A stretch of DNA of 64,000 nt from JACADW01 sp963747985 (GTDB taxonomy: Bacteria > Acidobacteriota > UBA6911), in contig CAVVHG010000006.1 of assembly GCA_963747985.1 (NCBI GenBank), forward strand, positions 620,001-684,000. The letters run 5' to 3'. Below are positions 43,677 to 51,716 of this stretch, piece by piece. The notes beneath the pieces are model-generated. The model was not told the origin of the DNA and did no database searches. It saw only the letters and a list, made by a program, of their open reading frames with translations. The stretch's first letter is position 1, and the number at the start of each line of letters is the position of its first letter. Position numbers and translations under genes: made by a program.

Positions 43677-44483
43677 TCATTTTTGAGGTTCGAACTGGAT
43701 CGTGGTCTTGGAAGCGAAGTGCTTGTAGTCGCTGTAGGTGATGGTTTCTTCGATGTGCACGTTGTCCCGCTGAAAATGAAGCTCGCTGTCCGCATGGGTC
43801 CAAACCGGGAACCAGTACTTGTTGTCGATCATCTGACGAATCGTCTCGAACTGGGGGAACTGCGAGTTCTTCTTCTGGGGTACCGGCCTCCCGACTGTGC
43901 GCACGACCTGCAGGTCCTGGTCGTCGACCCAGATCTTCCCTTCAAAATAGAACCTGCCCGCCTTAATGCTCTTCGGCTTCACTGAGAACACGTAGCAATC
44001 GAGTTCGTCGGCCTTTTCCTTGCCGTCATAGTTGAGGTCGTAGAGCGGCAGTTCCTTTTCGGTCAGAGCAAATGGCTGAAGGTTGTCGATGACCTCTTCG
44101 TCGTCCCTGGTGAAGATGACGCTCCGCAGGTCCCCCGCTCTGCGTACTATCTGGACATCCCGTCTGCCGTCATCCAGGAACACGATATCGGAGATGATCG
44201 TCATCTTTTCCTGTCGTGGTGCACCGTTGACCGCGAGCACGCGCACGTCGGCGATCTGGTGGTAGGTGTACTCCTTCCAGGCCTCGTAGAACTCCGTCTC
44301 CTTCGCCGAAAAGGCGCGGATGATCTCCTGCGGGTCCGGGTTGCTCCTGCCCTGTCCGGAGGCCCGAGATTCTGTCGCAGGCGGGGATTGATCCTGTGGC
44401 TTCGCCTGACCGGGCACCTGCGCCCAGATCCGCCCCAAAGAACCAATCACGAGTGCGCAAACCAGCAGAACCGTTCGTTTCAC
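43677..44483 (-). CDS. Secreted protein of unknown function, LolA-like
   Basis: A 268-residue exported protein with a clear signal peptide (TVLLVCALVIGSLGRIWAQ), a Pro/Gln/Ser-rich spacer, and a mainly beta domain including TYHQIADVRVLAVNG, YFEGKIWVDDQDLQVVRTVG and a closing TYSDYKHFASKTTIQFE. The layout matches LolA-like sorting or carrier proteins and the paralogue at 32469-33365. The start is GTG at 44483 with GGAGGGG upstream. It is divergent from the DUF1573 selenoprotein gene, with a palindrome and a sigma70-like promoter between them. Confidence 0.72.
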   Translation of the reverse strand: MKRTVLLVCALVIGSLGRIWAQVPGQAKPQDQSPPATESRASGQGRSNPDPQEIIRAFSAKETEFYEAWKEYTYHQIADVRVLAVNGAPRQEKMTIISDIVFLDDGRRDVQIVRRAGDLRSVIFTRDDEEVIDNLQPFALTEKELPLYDLNYDGKEKADELDCYVFSVKPKSIKAGRFYFEGKIWVDDQDLQVVRTVGRPVPQKKNSQFPQFETIRQMIDNKYWFPVWTHADSELHFQRDNVHIEETITYSDYKHFASKTTIQFEPQK

Positions 44484-44593
44484 CTGGTCCCCTCCTGCTG
44501 CAAAGAATCCAGCAGCACTCTAAGAGTAACACCCGCACAGGAAGGCCGCGCGAAAGATTCAGCCCGCAGCCGAAGGGATGAGTGTGAATTACG

Positions 44594-44612
44594 ACGCCGG
44601 CCAGGCCGGCGT
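44594..44612. promoter_or_regulatory. Perfect 9+1+9 palindrome next to the selenoprotein promoter
   Basis: ACGCCGGCC and GGCCGGCGT flank a single A. The palindrome ends on the first base of the -35 box at 44612-44617 and lies in the divergent control region of two genes. It is not followed by a T-run, so an operator is more likely than a terminator. GC-rich palindromes also arise by chance in such genomes. Confidence 0.4.
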
Positions 44613-44640
44613 TGAAAGAGACTTGCGGCATCGCTATACT
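44612..44640 (+). promoter_or_regulatory. Sigma70-like promoter of the DUF1573 selenoprotein gene
   Basis: TTGAAA at 44612-44617, a 17-base spacer and TATACT at 44635-44640: five of six consensus bases in each box with optimal spacing. Transcription would start near 44647, leaving a ~26-base leader before the ATG at 44673. Confidence 0.6.
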
Positions 44641-44672
44641 TGCTGCTCGCACATTGTGTGCAGCCGGAGCTC

Positions 44673-45374
44673 ATGATGAAACGACTATTTCCTGTTGTGC
44701 TCGCGATTCTCGTGCTGGGACTTGTCACGCTGGGAGCGGCGGAGAAGACCCCCGTGATCGCATTTGACGGCATCGCCAAAGACTTCGGAACCGTCACGGA
44801 AGGTGAGAGGCTCAAACAGGTCTTCACCTTCAAGAACAAAGGTGACGCTACTCTGGAGATCCTGAAGGTCGAACCTTCTTGAGGGTGCGCCGCAGCTTTG
44901 CTGTCAGCAAAGCAGGTAGCCCCCGGTGAGTCCGGCAGGATCGAAGTGACGATAAACACGCAGGGACAGACGGCGATTCACAAGTCCGTCGTTGTAGTCA
45001 CAAACGACCCGAAACAGCCGCAGATTTCTCTGAGCCTTACCGGCGTTGTCATACCCGAGTTCGGCCTCTCCGAACGCTTCATCTACCTCGGCAGCACGCC
45101 TCCGGGAAAGGAAATCGTCAAGGAACTGCTCATAACGATTCCGCCCGAGAAATCAGTCAAGGTCCTGAGCGCCGAGTCTACCGACCAATACGTAACTGCA
45201 AGACTGGAACCGGTTCCCGGAAGCGCCGGCAAGAAGACGAAGCTGATCGTTACCCAGAAGTCCGACACAAAACCCGGCTATCACTTCGGGATGGTGGTGA
45301 TCAAGACGAGCAGCACCCTGACGCCGGAGCTGAAGATCCCGGTCCGCGGCAACGTAGCAGCGGCGTCTCAGTGA
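44673..45374 (+). CDS. Exported DUF1573 selenoprotein, TGA = Sec70 in a Sec-Gly-Cys motif
   Basis: A 233-residue protein read with an in-frame TGA at 44880-44882. A signal peptide (LFPVVLAILVLGLVTLGAAE) precedes the DUF1573 domain: DFGTVTEGERLKQVFTFKN, ATLEILKVEPS, then Sec-Gly-Cys-Ala-Ala, then SAKQVAPGESGRIEV, NTQGQTAIHKSVVVVTNDP and LSLTGVV. In ordinary DUF1573 proteins this spot reads PSCGCT, so TGA replaces the first of two conserved cysteines. A second beta domain follows to the end. A perfect 8-bp hairpin with loop GUC begins 12 bases after the TGA. GGAG precedes the tandem ATG at 44673/44676. A conventional caller would split it at 44882. The role is probably periplasmic and redox-linked, which is an inference. 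Confidence 0.87.
44895..44913 (+). promoter_or_regulatory. Strong candidate bacterial SECIS hairpin in the DUF1573 mRNA
   Basis: GCUUUGCU pairs perfectly with AGCAAAGC (8 bp) around the loop GUC. Twenty bases separate the UGA (44880-44882) from the loop, inside the 16-37 window usual for bacterial SECIS elements, and the loop begins with GU as in E. coli fdhF. It lies inside the coding sequence, as bacterial SECIS elements must. Confidence 0.75.
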
Positions 45375-45422
45375 TCCCGCGCGCTCATCGGCCTTGCGGA
45401 CCCGGTCATCGACGGCGGATCC

Positions 45423-45905
45423 TCACAGGAATGCTTTTATCAGTGCGGTCTGCAGGCTCTTCAGATTCGTATTGACCTTGGCCAGCTCGGCGATCTTCTC
45501 CTCGAGCGTGCGCAGCAACTGGCGTTTCTCGAGGCCATTCTTCACAATGACCAGAAGCTCCGCGTTATCCCAGGGTTTTTCGATGTACTGGTAGAGCCCC
45601 ACCTGGTTTATCGCCCGGATGGCATTCTCCTTGTCCGCATATCCCGTAAGGAGCACACGGATCGCCTGGGGCTGTATCTCCTTGAAGCGCGCCAGGAATG
45701 TGATGCCGTCCATCTCGGGCATGAGATAATCCGATATCACCAGATCGACCGGCCGCGTGCTGGCACTGCCCAGCGCCTCCTTTGCGGATGAGTGGACAAT
45801 CACCTCGTATTCGGTCTGAAGCCGGAAGAGGCTGCGCAGTGAGCTCAGCACCATCTCTTCGTCATCGAGAATCAGGAGTGACGGTCGGGGGGTGTCAGTG
45901 TTCAT
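45423..45905 (-). CDS. Single-domain response regulator with C-terminal coiled coil
   Basis: A 160-residue receiver protein. The acidic pair is in LLILDDEEM, the phospho-acceptor Asp in VDLVISDYLMPEMDG, the Thr in VLLTGYADKENA and the Lys in YIEKPWDNAELL. After the receiver (about residue 125) only a helical coiled-coil tail remains (TLEEKIAELAKVNTNLKSL), with no DNA-binding or enzymatic output domain. Its start overlaps the histidine kinase gene by 11 bp, so the kinase is the likely phosphodonor. Such regulators usually act by protein contacts. Confidence 0.88.
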   Translation of the reverse strand: MNTDTPRPSLLILDDEEMVLSSLRSLFRLQTEYEVIVHSSAKEALGSASTRPVDLVISDYLMPEMDGITFLARFKEIQPQAIRVLLTGYADKENAIRAINQVGLYQYIEKPWDNAELLVIVKNGLEKRQLLRTLEEKIAELAKVNTNLKSLQTALIKAFL

Positions 45906-46815
45906 TCGTCTTCCTTTCCTCGGTTGTGCGGACGGGCAGAACTATGGTGAACGTGGCGCCGCTGCCGGGCCCGCCATCCAATTCAATCCTGCCGCCGTGA
46001 GCCTGCACTATCTTTTTGCTGATGGACAAGCCCAGTCCGGTGCCTTCTCCGGCATGCTTGGTAGTGAATCCCGAGTCGAACACTCTCGACACCAGCTCGG
46101 CCGGGACTCCACTCCCGCTGTCTGAGATTGATATCCTGACCGTGCCCCCGTCGTGGAAGGTCCTGATCCGGATTTCACCCGGACCCGCGATCGCCTGGGC
46201 GGCGTTGACGAGCAGGTTCATGAAGACCTGATTCAGCTGATCCGGGAAACATTCGATCTCGGGGAGATCGCCGTAATCCTTCACGACCTTGATCCTGCCC
46301 TTCAACTCGTGGGCGACGACAGCGAGAGTGCTTTCGATGCCTGCGTGCACGTCGGCTTTCTGCATCCGCAGGTCGTCCTGGCGCGCAAAGCCGCGCAGGG
46401 CGCTGACGAGCTTGAGGATCCTGTCGCAGGCAAGCCTGCTTGTGCGCAGCGACTCCGTCGCCATGGAGAGCGCTTCCTCGAATCGCCTGCGCACGGCGGA
46501 GGCCTCATCCGGGAACTCGGACACGATCAGTCCGCTCATCTTCTGCAACACCAGCGCAATGGTGTCTGTGTTGCTGCTGATGCTTGCCAGCGGGGTATTC
46601 ATTTCGTGGGCGATCCCTGCGACCAGGTTGCCCAGTTCGGCCATCTTCTCGGCCTTAGCCAGTCTGGCTGTGGATTCGCGCAGAAGGCCCTCGACCTCGT
46701 CCAGCCTGCCTGGCAGGTCGCGCGCTTCCCCGGGGAGGGGCGATTCTTTGCCGCTCTCCTTCGGGGACGCCGGTTGATCGCGCCGGTCCGGCTGATGATC
46801 TGCATCATCCTGCAT
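45895..46815 (-). CDS. Cytoplasmic sensor histidine kinase
   Basis: A 306-residue kinase without membrane segments or a recognisable sensor domain. After a low-complexity charged start there is a coiled coil (VEGLLRESTARLAKAEKMAE) leading into the H-box LVAGIAHEMNTPLASI with the phospho-His, the N-box QVFMNLLVNAAQAI, and the G boxes DSGSGVP and GEGTGLGLSI. It lies between a cyclic-nucleotide-binding protein (one base upstream) and a receiver protein (11 bp overlap). This suggests that its input comes from the partner and not from its own domain. Confidence 0.88.
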   Translation of the reverse strand: MQDDADHQPDRRDQPASPKESGKESPLPGEARDLPGRLDEVEGLLRESTARLAKAEKMAELGNLVAGIAHEMNTPLASISSNTDTIALVLQKMSGLIVSEFPDEASAVRRRFEEALSMATESLRTSRLACDRILKLVSALRGFARQDDLRMQKADVHAGIESTLAVVAHELKGRIKVVKDYGDLPEIECFPDQLNQVFMNLLVNAAQAIAGPGEIRIRTFHDGGTVRISISDSGSGVPAELVSRVFDSGFTTKHAGEGTGLGLSISKKIVQAHGGRIELDGGPGSGATFTIVLPVRTTEERKTNEH

Positions 46816-46816
46816 G

Positions 46817-47242
46817 CTATGTTCCCACGGCGGTGGCCAGTCCCCTGATGCGCAGGACGAGATGTTTGAAGAGTCCCTGGATGATGTCGACATGATCTGT
46901 CAGCACGTCATAGAAATCATCGCGGGATATGAACAGTATCCGCGATTCCTCGAGGGTTCCGGCGGTGGCTATGCGGGGCTCATCGTCAAAGAGCGCCCAG
47001 ACGCCGAAGGAACCGTTGGGCCCGATGCGGTCAATTTCCTCCTGTCCGCGCCGCATCGCCACAGACCCTGAAACTACGACGTAGAGACCGTCGGGAGCGT
47101 CATTCTCGCGGTAGAGAACCTGCCCGGGGCCGACGACGCATTCTTCGGCCAGGGCTGCGAAAAAGGAGACCTGCTCGGCTGTGACGTGCGAAAAGAGATC
47201 GATGTTTTGTAGCAGCAGAACCCTTTCGATGATCGTCAACAT
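46817..47242 (-). CDS. Stand-alone cyclic nucleotide-binding domain protein
   Basis: A 141-residue protein consisting of one cNMP-binding (Crp-type) beta-roll, with no helix-turn-helix. ERVLLLQNIDLFSHVTAEQ is the usual entry helix, followed by PGQVLYRENDAPDGLYVVVSG and, in the phosphate-binding-cassette region, SFGVWALFDDEPRIATAGT. The canonical RAAT-type arginine is present in changed context, so nucleotide binding is possible but unproved. I chose ATG 47242; a TTG at 47278 is an alternative. As the first gene of the kinase-receiver operon it probably supplies the signal. Confidence 0.83.
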   Translation of the reverse strand: MLTIIERVLLLQNIDLFSHVTAEQVSFFAALAEECVVGPGQVLYRENDAPDGLYVVVSGSVAMRRGQEEIDRIGPNGSFGVWALFDDEPRIATAGTLEESRILFISRDDFYDVLTDHVDIIQGLFKHLVLRIRGLATAVGT

Positions 47243-47443
47243 GGCGCCATGCACCTGCCGTTTCCCACGCCAATCCAAGGCGGTTCACCGTTGCGTTCTA
47301 GCATACACAGGCACGAGCAAAGGCAGCTAGACAAAAATCAAGTCGGCGGATAAAGAGACGTGCCGATCGCCGGAAAAGTAGTAAGCTCTGGGCAGACTCT
47401 TGCAGGACCCGATGTGGGAAGACCGATTTCAAAGGAGACTCCG

Positions 47444-48304
47444 GTGATCATGCGGAACAGGCTCTTAGTTGCCGTTTGCGCGTTGACTGCGCTCTTGTCA
47501 GTTCTGCCGCTGTTGCCTGCTGCGTCGGCGCGCGGGATCGCTCAGCAATATCAGCCCGAGGTGGGCCAGGAGGGGAAGGACGTAGTGTGGGTGCCTACGC
47601 CGGAGGCCCTGGTCGCGAAGATGCTCGATCTGGCCAAGGTTACGCCCGATGACTATGTCATCGACCTCGGTTCGGGGGATGGAAGGATCGTGATTGCGGC
47701 CGCGAAGCGGGGAGCGAAAGCCCTTGGTGTTGAGTACAATCCGGACATGGTGGAACTCTCAAGGCTCAACGCCGACAAGGCGGGTGTCTCCGGCAAAGCA
47801 AGTTTCATGCAGGCCGACATCTTCCAGGCCGACTTCAGCCAGGCCACGGTTCTTACCATGTACCTCCTGCCTGACCTTAACCTGAAGCTGCGACCCAGGA
47901 TTCTTGAGCTCAAGCCCGGCACGCGGGTGGTAACCAATGCCTTTACGATGGGGGACTGGGATCCCGACAGCACCGCGGAAGTCGAAAGCCGCACGGCTTA
48001 TCTTTGGATTGTCCCGGCCAAGGTTGCCGGCACCTGGAGCTGGGGGACGGCGTCCGGCAATGCCGAACTCACCCTCAGGCAGACCTACCAGAAGTTGGAC
48101 GGCAGCCTGAAAGTCGGTAACAGGGTTCTGCCCCTCCTGGACGCGAGCTTGCAGGGTGTTCAGATCAGCTTCGCCGTCAGGGAGGGCAACCCGTCCATAC
48201 GGAAATATTCGGGCCGCGTGAAGGGCTCTATGATCGCAGGCAGCGCGCAACTTGGCGACCAGCCGGGGAGCCGATGGACCGCGCAGCGCCGCCCGGACAA
48301 ATAG
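47444..48304 (+). CDS. SAM-dependent methyltransferase domain protein with a signal peptide
   Basis: A 286-residue protein. A typical Sec signal peptide (LLVAVCALTALLSVLPLLPAASA) precedes a class I methyltransferase fold: motif I VIDLGSGDGRIVIAAA, the acidic end of beta 2 in GVEYNPDMV, motif II-like MQADIFQADFSQATVLTMYLL. It ends with a beta-rich domain of about 90 residues (WSWGTASGNAELTLRQTY). The same fusion is met in other environmental bacteria. Because SAM is cytosolic, either the N-terminus stays as an anchor or the domain has another ligand. The start GTG 47444 follows AAGGAG; ATG 47450 is an alternative. Confidence 0.78.
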   Translation: MIMRNRLLVAVCALTALLSVLPLLPAASARGIAQQYQPEVGQEGKDVVWVPTPEALVAKMLDLAKVTPDDYVIDLGSGDGRIVIAAAKRGAKALGVEYNPDMVELSRLNADKAGVSGKASFMQADIFQADFSQATVLTMYLLPDLNLKLRPRILELKPGTRVVTNAFTMGDWDPDSTAEVESRTAYLWIVPAKVAGTWSWGTASGNAELTLRQTYQKLDGSLKVGNRVLPLLDASLQGVQISFAVREGNPSIRKYSGRVKGSMIAGSAQLGDQPGSRWTAQRRPDK

Positions 48305-48398
48305 AGCGAGCCGGGTCCCGGGGCACGGCGGACCCTTGTCCGCTCCGGCGGGCGCGCCCGATTGGAACGCAAGTCACAGCCGATCTTCAAGCCAGGCA

Positions 48399-49526
48399 TC
48401 ACGGAAGAAAACGTTCCGGGTGTTTCAGCTTCTCGGGCAGGTAGGTGTCCATGACGTAGTTCAGGCCGTGCTTCGCCAGAGCCTGCTGCTCGGCGCGCAC
48501 CCCCATGCGCACGAGATATTCGAGCGCACTGATCCAGTCCTTGTGATGGCGGATAAAGGGGTCGTTCTTGATCGCGTCCCGGGCCCGCTTTACGTCCACG
48601 TCTTTCAGAGGGTGGGTCGGCAGTTTGTAGTCGACGATATCATTTGGCGTGATTCCGAGGAACTTCGCCTGCGGCACGCAAAAGAACTCGTTCAGGTGAG
48701 CGGCGTTGCCCGACCCGACCTTCAGGGTCCTGTATATGTTCGTGATCCCGTAGGGGTCGCCGTCGACGAAAACATAAACCGGGATGCGCTTGAAATCGGC
48801 GAGGCGGCGGATGAACCGCCGGCAGGCTCGGGTCGGAACCCCGCCCATGCTGATGAGGATGCAATTGGCCTTCTTCCAATAATTGTGCTTCACCAGCCTC
48901 TGGAACATGCCCGCGGTTTCTATCACCAGGATGAAGTCGGCTTCGGTTTCAAACTGCAGGTGCTCCACTGAAATGGGAATGCTGTATGCGCCTGACCCGA
49001 ACTTCGTGCAATCGATACGCAGCTCCTTGCCGGTATCCCGATCATGATCGATCACGGTAAGGCGCCCGGCGACATCCCCGCCTTTCTCCTCGGGTATGAA
49101 TCCAAGCTGCTCGCGGTTGACGCTGAAAAACGCCTCGACGTCGTCCATCACCGTATCGGATTCGGGCTGTTCGGTGAACCGGGCGTCCTCCCAGTTTTTC
49201 GAAACATAGTACGCCTCTCTCTTGGTGGCGATGTCGTCGCTTTCGACCAGCTCCTTGGAGAGGGCGATCATGCGCAAGGTCTGGGCGAAGGTCTTGACCG
49301 TATTGACGGTCAGGGTTCTTTCCTTCTTCTGGCCCGCCATCTCGAAGAAGCCGCGCTGGGGGTGATACCTCACGTTGGCGAGCGAACGGACCGGGAACTT
49401 CATGGTCGGTTTCTTTCTCGCCAGGATCTTCCGGCGGATCTCGTCGGCTGAATCCATGATTGATGTCAGGATAGTCTTGCTCTCAGGGTTGGAGGCCTTG
49501 CGGCTGGCAGGTTTGGCTCTGGGCAT
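48399..49526 (-). CDS. DNA topoisomerase VI subunit A (Spo11-like)
   Basis: A 375-residue homologue of the DNA-cleaving subunit of type IIB topoisomerase VI, which makes the transient double-strand break. The winged-helix domain has the catalytic tyrosine in KREAYYVSKNW, and the Toprim domain has FILVIETAGMF and YVFVDGDPYGITNIYRTLK with the metal-binding DGD. It ends, as in archaeal enzymes, with a helical region. It lies 57 bp downstream of the subunit B gene, so an A2B2 enzyme is plausible. Topo VI is typical of archaea and plants and patchy in bacteria, so transfer is likely. Confidence 0.92.
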   Translation of the reverse strand: MPRAKPASRKASNPESKTILTSIMDSADEIRRKILARKKPTMKFPVRSLANVRYHPQRGFFEMAGQKKERTLTVNTVKTFAQTLRMIALSKELVESDDIATKREAYYVSKNWEDARFTEQPESDTVMDDVEAFFSVNREQLGFIPEEKGGDVAGRLTVIDHDRDTGKELRIDCTKFGSGAYSIPISVEHLQFETEADFILVIETAGMFQRLVKHNYWKKANCILISMGGVPTRACRRFIRRLADFKRIPVYVFVDGDPYGITNIYRTLKVGSGNAAHLNEFFCVPQAKFLGITPNDIVDYKLPTHPLKDVDVKRARDAIKNDPFIRHHKDWISALEYLVRMGVRAEQQALAKHGLNYVMDTYLPEKLKHPERFLP

Positions 49527-49583
49527 TTCAGGCGGCTCCGGTCATCGGCCGCGCGGGATCTTCCCGCGGTGCGGCCGCCAGAC

Positions 49584-51290
49584 CTATTCACGCGATCGGC
49601 TGCGCTCCAGGACGTCCTTGAGCGTCACCACGAGTTCCTGCTCAGCTGGTTTGGACATTCCCAGGATCTCGCGCAGGGCGATTCCGATATGCGGGATGTA
49701 TCTTTCTATATAGGACCGTTTCTTTTCTTCTTCAACCTCGCGGCGGCGGGCTCGGATGTGGCTCGAAAGCCTGCGACCGCAGTCCTGGAGTGCCAGGCGC
49801 AGCTCCCGGGTAATTTCGGGATAGGCCGCAATCGCTTCCTTGCTCTCGGACGTAAATGGGACCCAGACGGACGCAATGTGCATGAAGAGCACAAGCGGCC
49901 CGGTCGGGAGGGCGCCTTTGGATTGCGAAAGTCCGTAAGACCGCCAGTCGATGCTGAGCACCGCCTTGGTGATGGCGCAACCGGACTGCTGGTACTGCAA
50001 CGGCACGCGATTCGCGAAGCGCAGAAGATCCACCAGGTCCTCCGCAGGCAGCCCACCTCCGTACGCCATCCCGACCTCGACCAGGAAAGGGTTGCCCCGG
50101 TAGACTGCGGGTGACCGCGAAACGGCGGTGAAAAAGGCGGCCGGGATCTCCTTCTTCAACCCGGACAGAATCTGCCCCTCGCCTATGGGTGAGAGGCAGT
50201 TCGTCGGCGGACTCATCACCTTGACACTGTTGATCGCCTTGTACAGGCGTTCGGCCTCATGCGTCGCGATGAGATGCGGGTTGGAGCCGGGGCGCAAATC
50301 GGCGGCCGTGCAGATTTCCTCGGCCACACGTTCACTTACGCGCGAGAAATCACGTTTCAGGGTCACATCGAGGCGGCGCGCGGATGTCTCTTTCAGCATC
50401 CTGATCAGGACCCCCAACTCGACACCGTAGGGGTGAGGCTTGATCGCCCGCGGTTCCGGGGGCAGGGTGTCGGAAGCCCGCGGGAAGTGGAGCGTTCCGG
50501 CCCCTCCCGGGAAGTTGTAGAAGATCTCGGCGTGGGGATTGGCTATGGCTGTCTGCCGGATGTAGTCGTCAACGGAGTGACGGCCTCTCTTATAGGTCCC
50601 CACCAGCTCGATCTCGACCCTGGTGCCGTGCTGAGGCTCCCATTCGACGACGGAATCTGTAATCACCTGGGGGGCGTTCTTCCGCGTGTCAATCTGGATT
50701 TCGTAGTAGTGGGCCGGCTTGCCGGGGCCCGTGCGCGATGTAACGGCAATGGATTTGCCCGTAGTCAGAAGCCCGTACATCCCGGCGGCCGAGATGCCGA
50801 TTCCCTGTTGGCCGCGCGCCTGCTTCAGCGCGTGGAATTTCGAACCGTAGAGCAGCTTGCCGAAGATCTTGGGAATCTGGGGCTTCACGATCCCCGGGCC
50901 GTTGTCCTGGACCGCAATGCGGAATCGGTCCTCTGCCAGCTGATCGATGTCCACCCTCAAGACCGGCAGAATTCCCGCCTCCTCGCAGGCGTCCAGGGAG
51001 TTATCGACGGCCTCTTTGATCGCTGTCAGGAGAGCCTTCTGGGGGTTGTCGAAGCCCAGCAGGTGCCGGTTCTTGGTGAAGAACTCCGACACCGAAATCT
51101 CACGCTGCCTGGTGGCGAGGCTCTCGGCAGTCTCCCTCCTGGCAGGCCTCACCCGCCGGTTGGTCTCCCCCTGCAGGGGTTCGGCCGCGGCCGGTCCGTT
51201 GTCGGGCGTCTTCGTCTCCGGCGGGTTCCCGGCAGAAGGAGCACCGGGAGCCTGGGCAGGGGTGGCGCCGGGCACGGGAAGTGAGTCCAT
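49584..51290 (-). CDS. DNA topoisomerase VI subunit B (GHKL ATPase)
   Basis: A 568-residue ATPase and gate subunit of topoisomerase VI. After an Ala/Pro-rich N-terminal tail of about 60 residues comes the GHKL fold: ISVSEFFTKNRHLLGFDNP, the N-box AIKEAVDNSLDACEEAG, the G1 box VQDNGPGI and the G2-region RGQQGIGISAAGMYG. An H2TH-like and transducer part follow, with the ATP-contacting switch Lys in the later domain (SQSKGALPTGPLVLF). The start is uncertain: ATG 51290 has a poor ribosome binding site, and the frame is open upstream to 51488 with a basic, Pro/Ala/Arg-rich stretch that may also be translated. It is co-directional with subunit A. Confidence 0.9.
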   Translation of the reverse strand: MDSLPVPGATPAQAPGAPSAGNPPETKTPDNGPAAAEPLQGETNRRVRPARRETAESLATRQREISVSEFFTKNRHLLGFDNPQKALLTAIKEAVDNSLDACEEAGILPVLRVDIDQLAEDRFRIAVQDNGPGIVKPQIPKIFGKLLYGSKFHALKQARGQQGIGISAAGMYGLLTTGKSIAVTSRTGPGKPAHYYEIQIDTRKNAPQVITDSVVEWEPQHGTRVEIELVGTYKRGRHSVDDYIRQTAIANPHAEIFYNFPGGAGTLHFPRASDTLPPEPRAIKPHPYGVELGVLIRMLKETSARRLDVTLKRDFSRVSERVAEEICTAADLRPGSNPHLIATHEAERLYKAINSVKVMSPPTNCLSPIGEGQILSGLKKEIPAAFFTAVSRSPAVYRGNPFLVEVGMAYGGGLPAEDLVDLLRFANRVPLQYQQSGCAITKAVLSIDWRSYGLSQSKGALPTGPLVLFMHIASVWVPFTSESKEAIAAYPEITRELRLALQDCGRRLSSHIRARRREVEEEKKRSYIERYIPHIGIALREILGMSKPAEQELVVTLKDVLERSRSRE

Positions 51291-51716
51291 GAGGCTCAAT
51301 TGGCGCGGCCCTCGGCCCTCGCTTCTCCGGGGTGGCTGTCTGACGGCACCAGATTTTCCCGGGCCTCCGCCTGCCTTGGAGCCTTTGGAGGGCCTACCTG
51401 CAGGAAACAGTTCCGCTGAGGTCGGTTTGGCTCTTGCGGGAATGAGACTAGCCCTCCTTCTCGGTCGTCGTGGGTGAGGGCAAATCATAGAGAAACACCG
51501 GATGCAATTCAACTCCGGCATGGCCTCAGTCATTGGCCGGAGCCTCGTGCGGCGAGGGGGAGCGCTCTGGCGAAGCACGCGTTGCCCGCGCCGGCGGCTC
51601 AAACGCACGCCGCGGACGAGGAGTCTTGCGCGACAAGGGATTCGGAATTTTTCTATTGCATTTCAGAATGGGATGGCTATACTAGCCGGATTCTCAAAAA
51701 CTGACGGAAGGCAGGG
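51291..51716. other. Interval between topoisomerase VI B and the sigma factor gene
   Basis: About 425 bp. Its left part (to ~51488) may encode a longer N-terminus of subunit B. The right part holds a sigma70-like promoter for the sigma factor gene: TTGCAT at 51656-51661, 16 bases, TATACT at 51678-51683. No other feature is visible. Confidence 0.45.
51656..51683 (+). promoter_or_regulatory. Possible sigma70-type promoter of the ECF sigma gene
   Basis: TTGCAT, a 16-base spacer, and TATACT (five of six consensus bases). The -35 box matches only three of six. The local sequence is AT-rich compared with its surroundings, which supports a promoter. A start near 51690 would leave a ~27-base leader. 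Confidence 0.35.

Noticed and set aside
44640..44882. An independent 80-residue lipoprotein-like gene ending before the DUF1573 part
   Set aside because: The two parts form one DUF1573 domain in the same frame with nothing but TGA between them.
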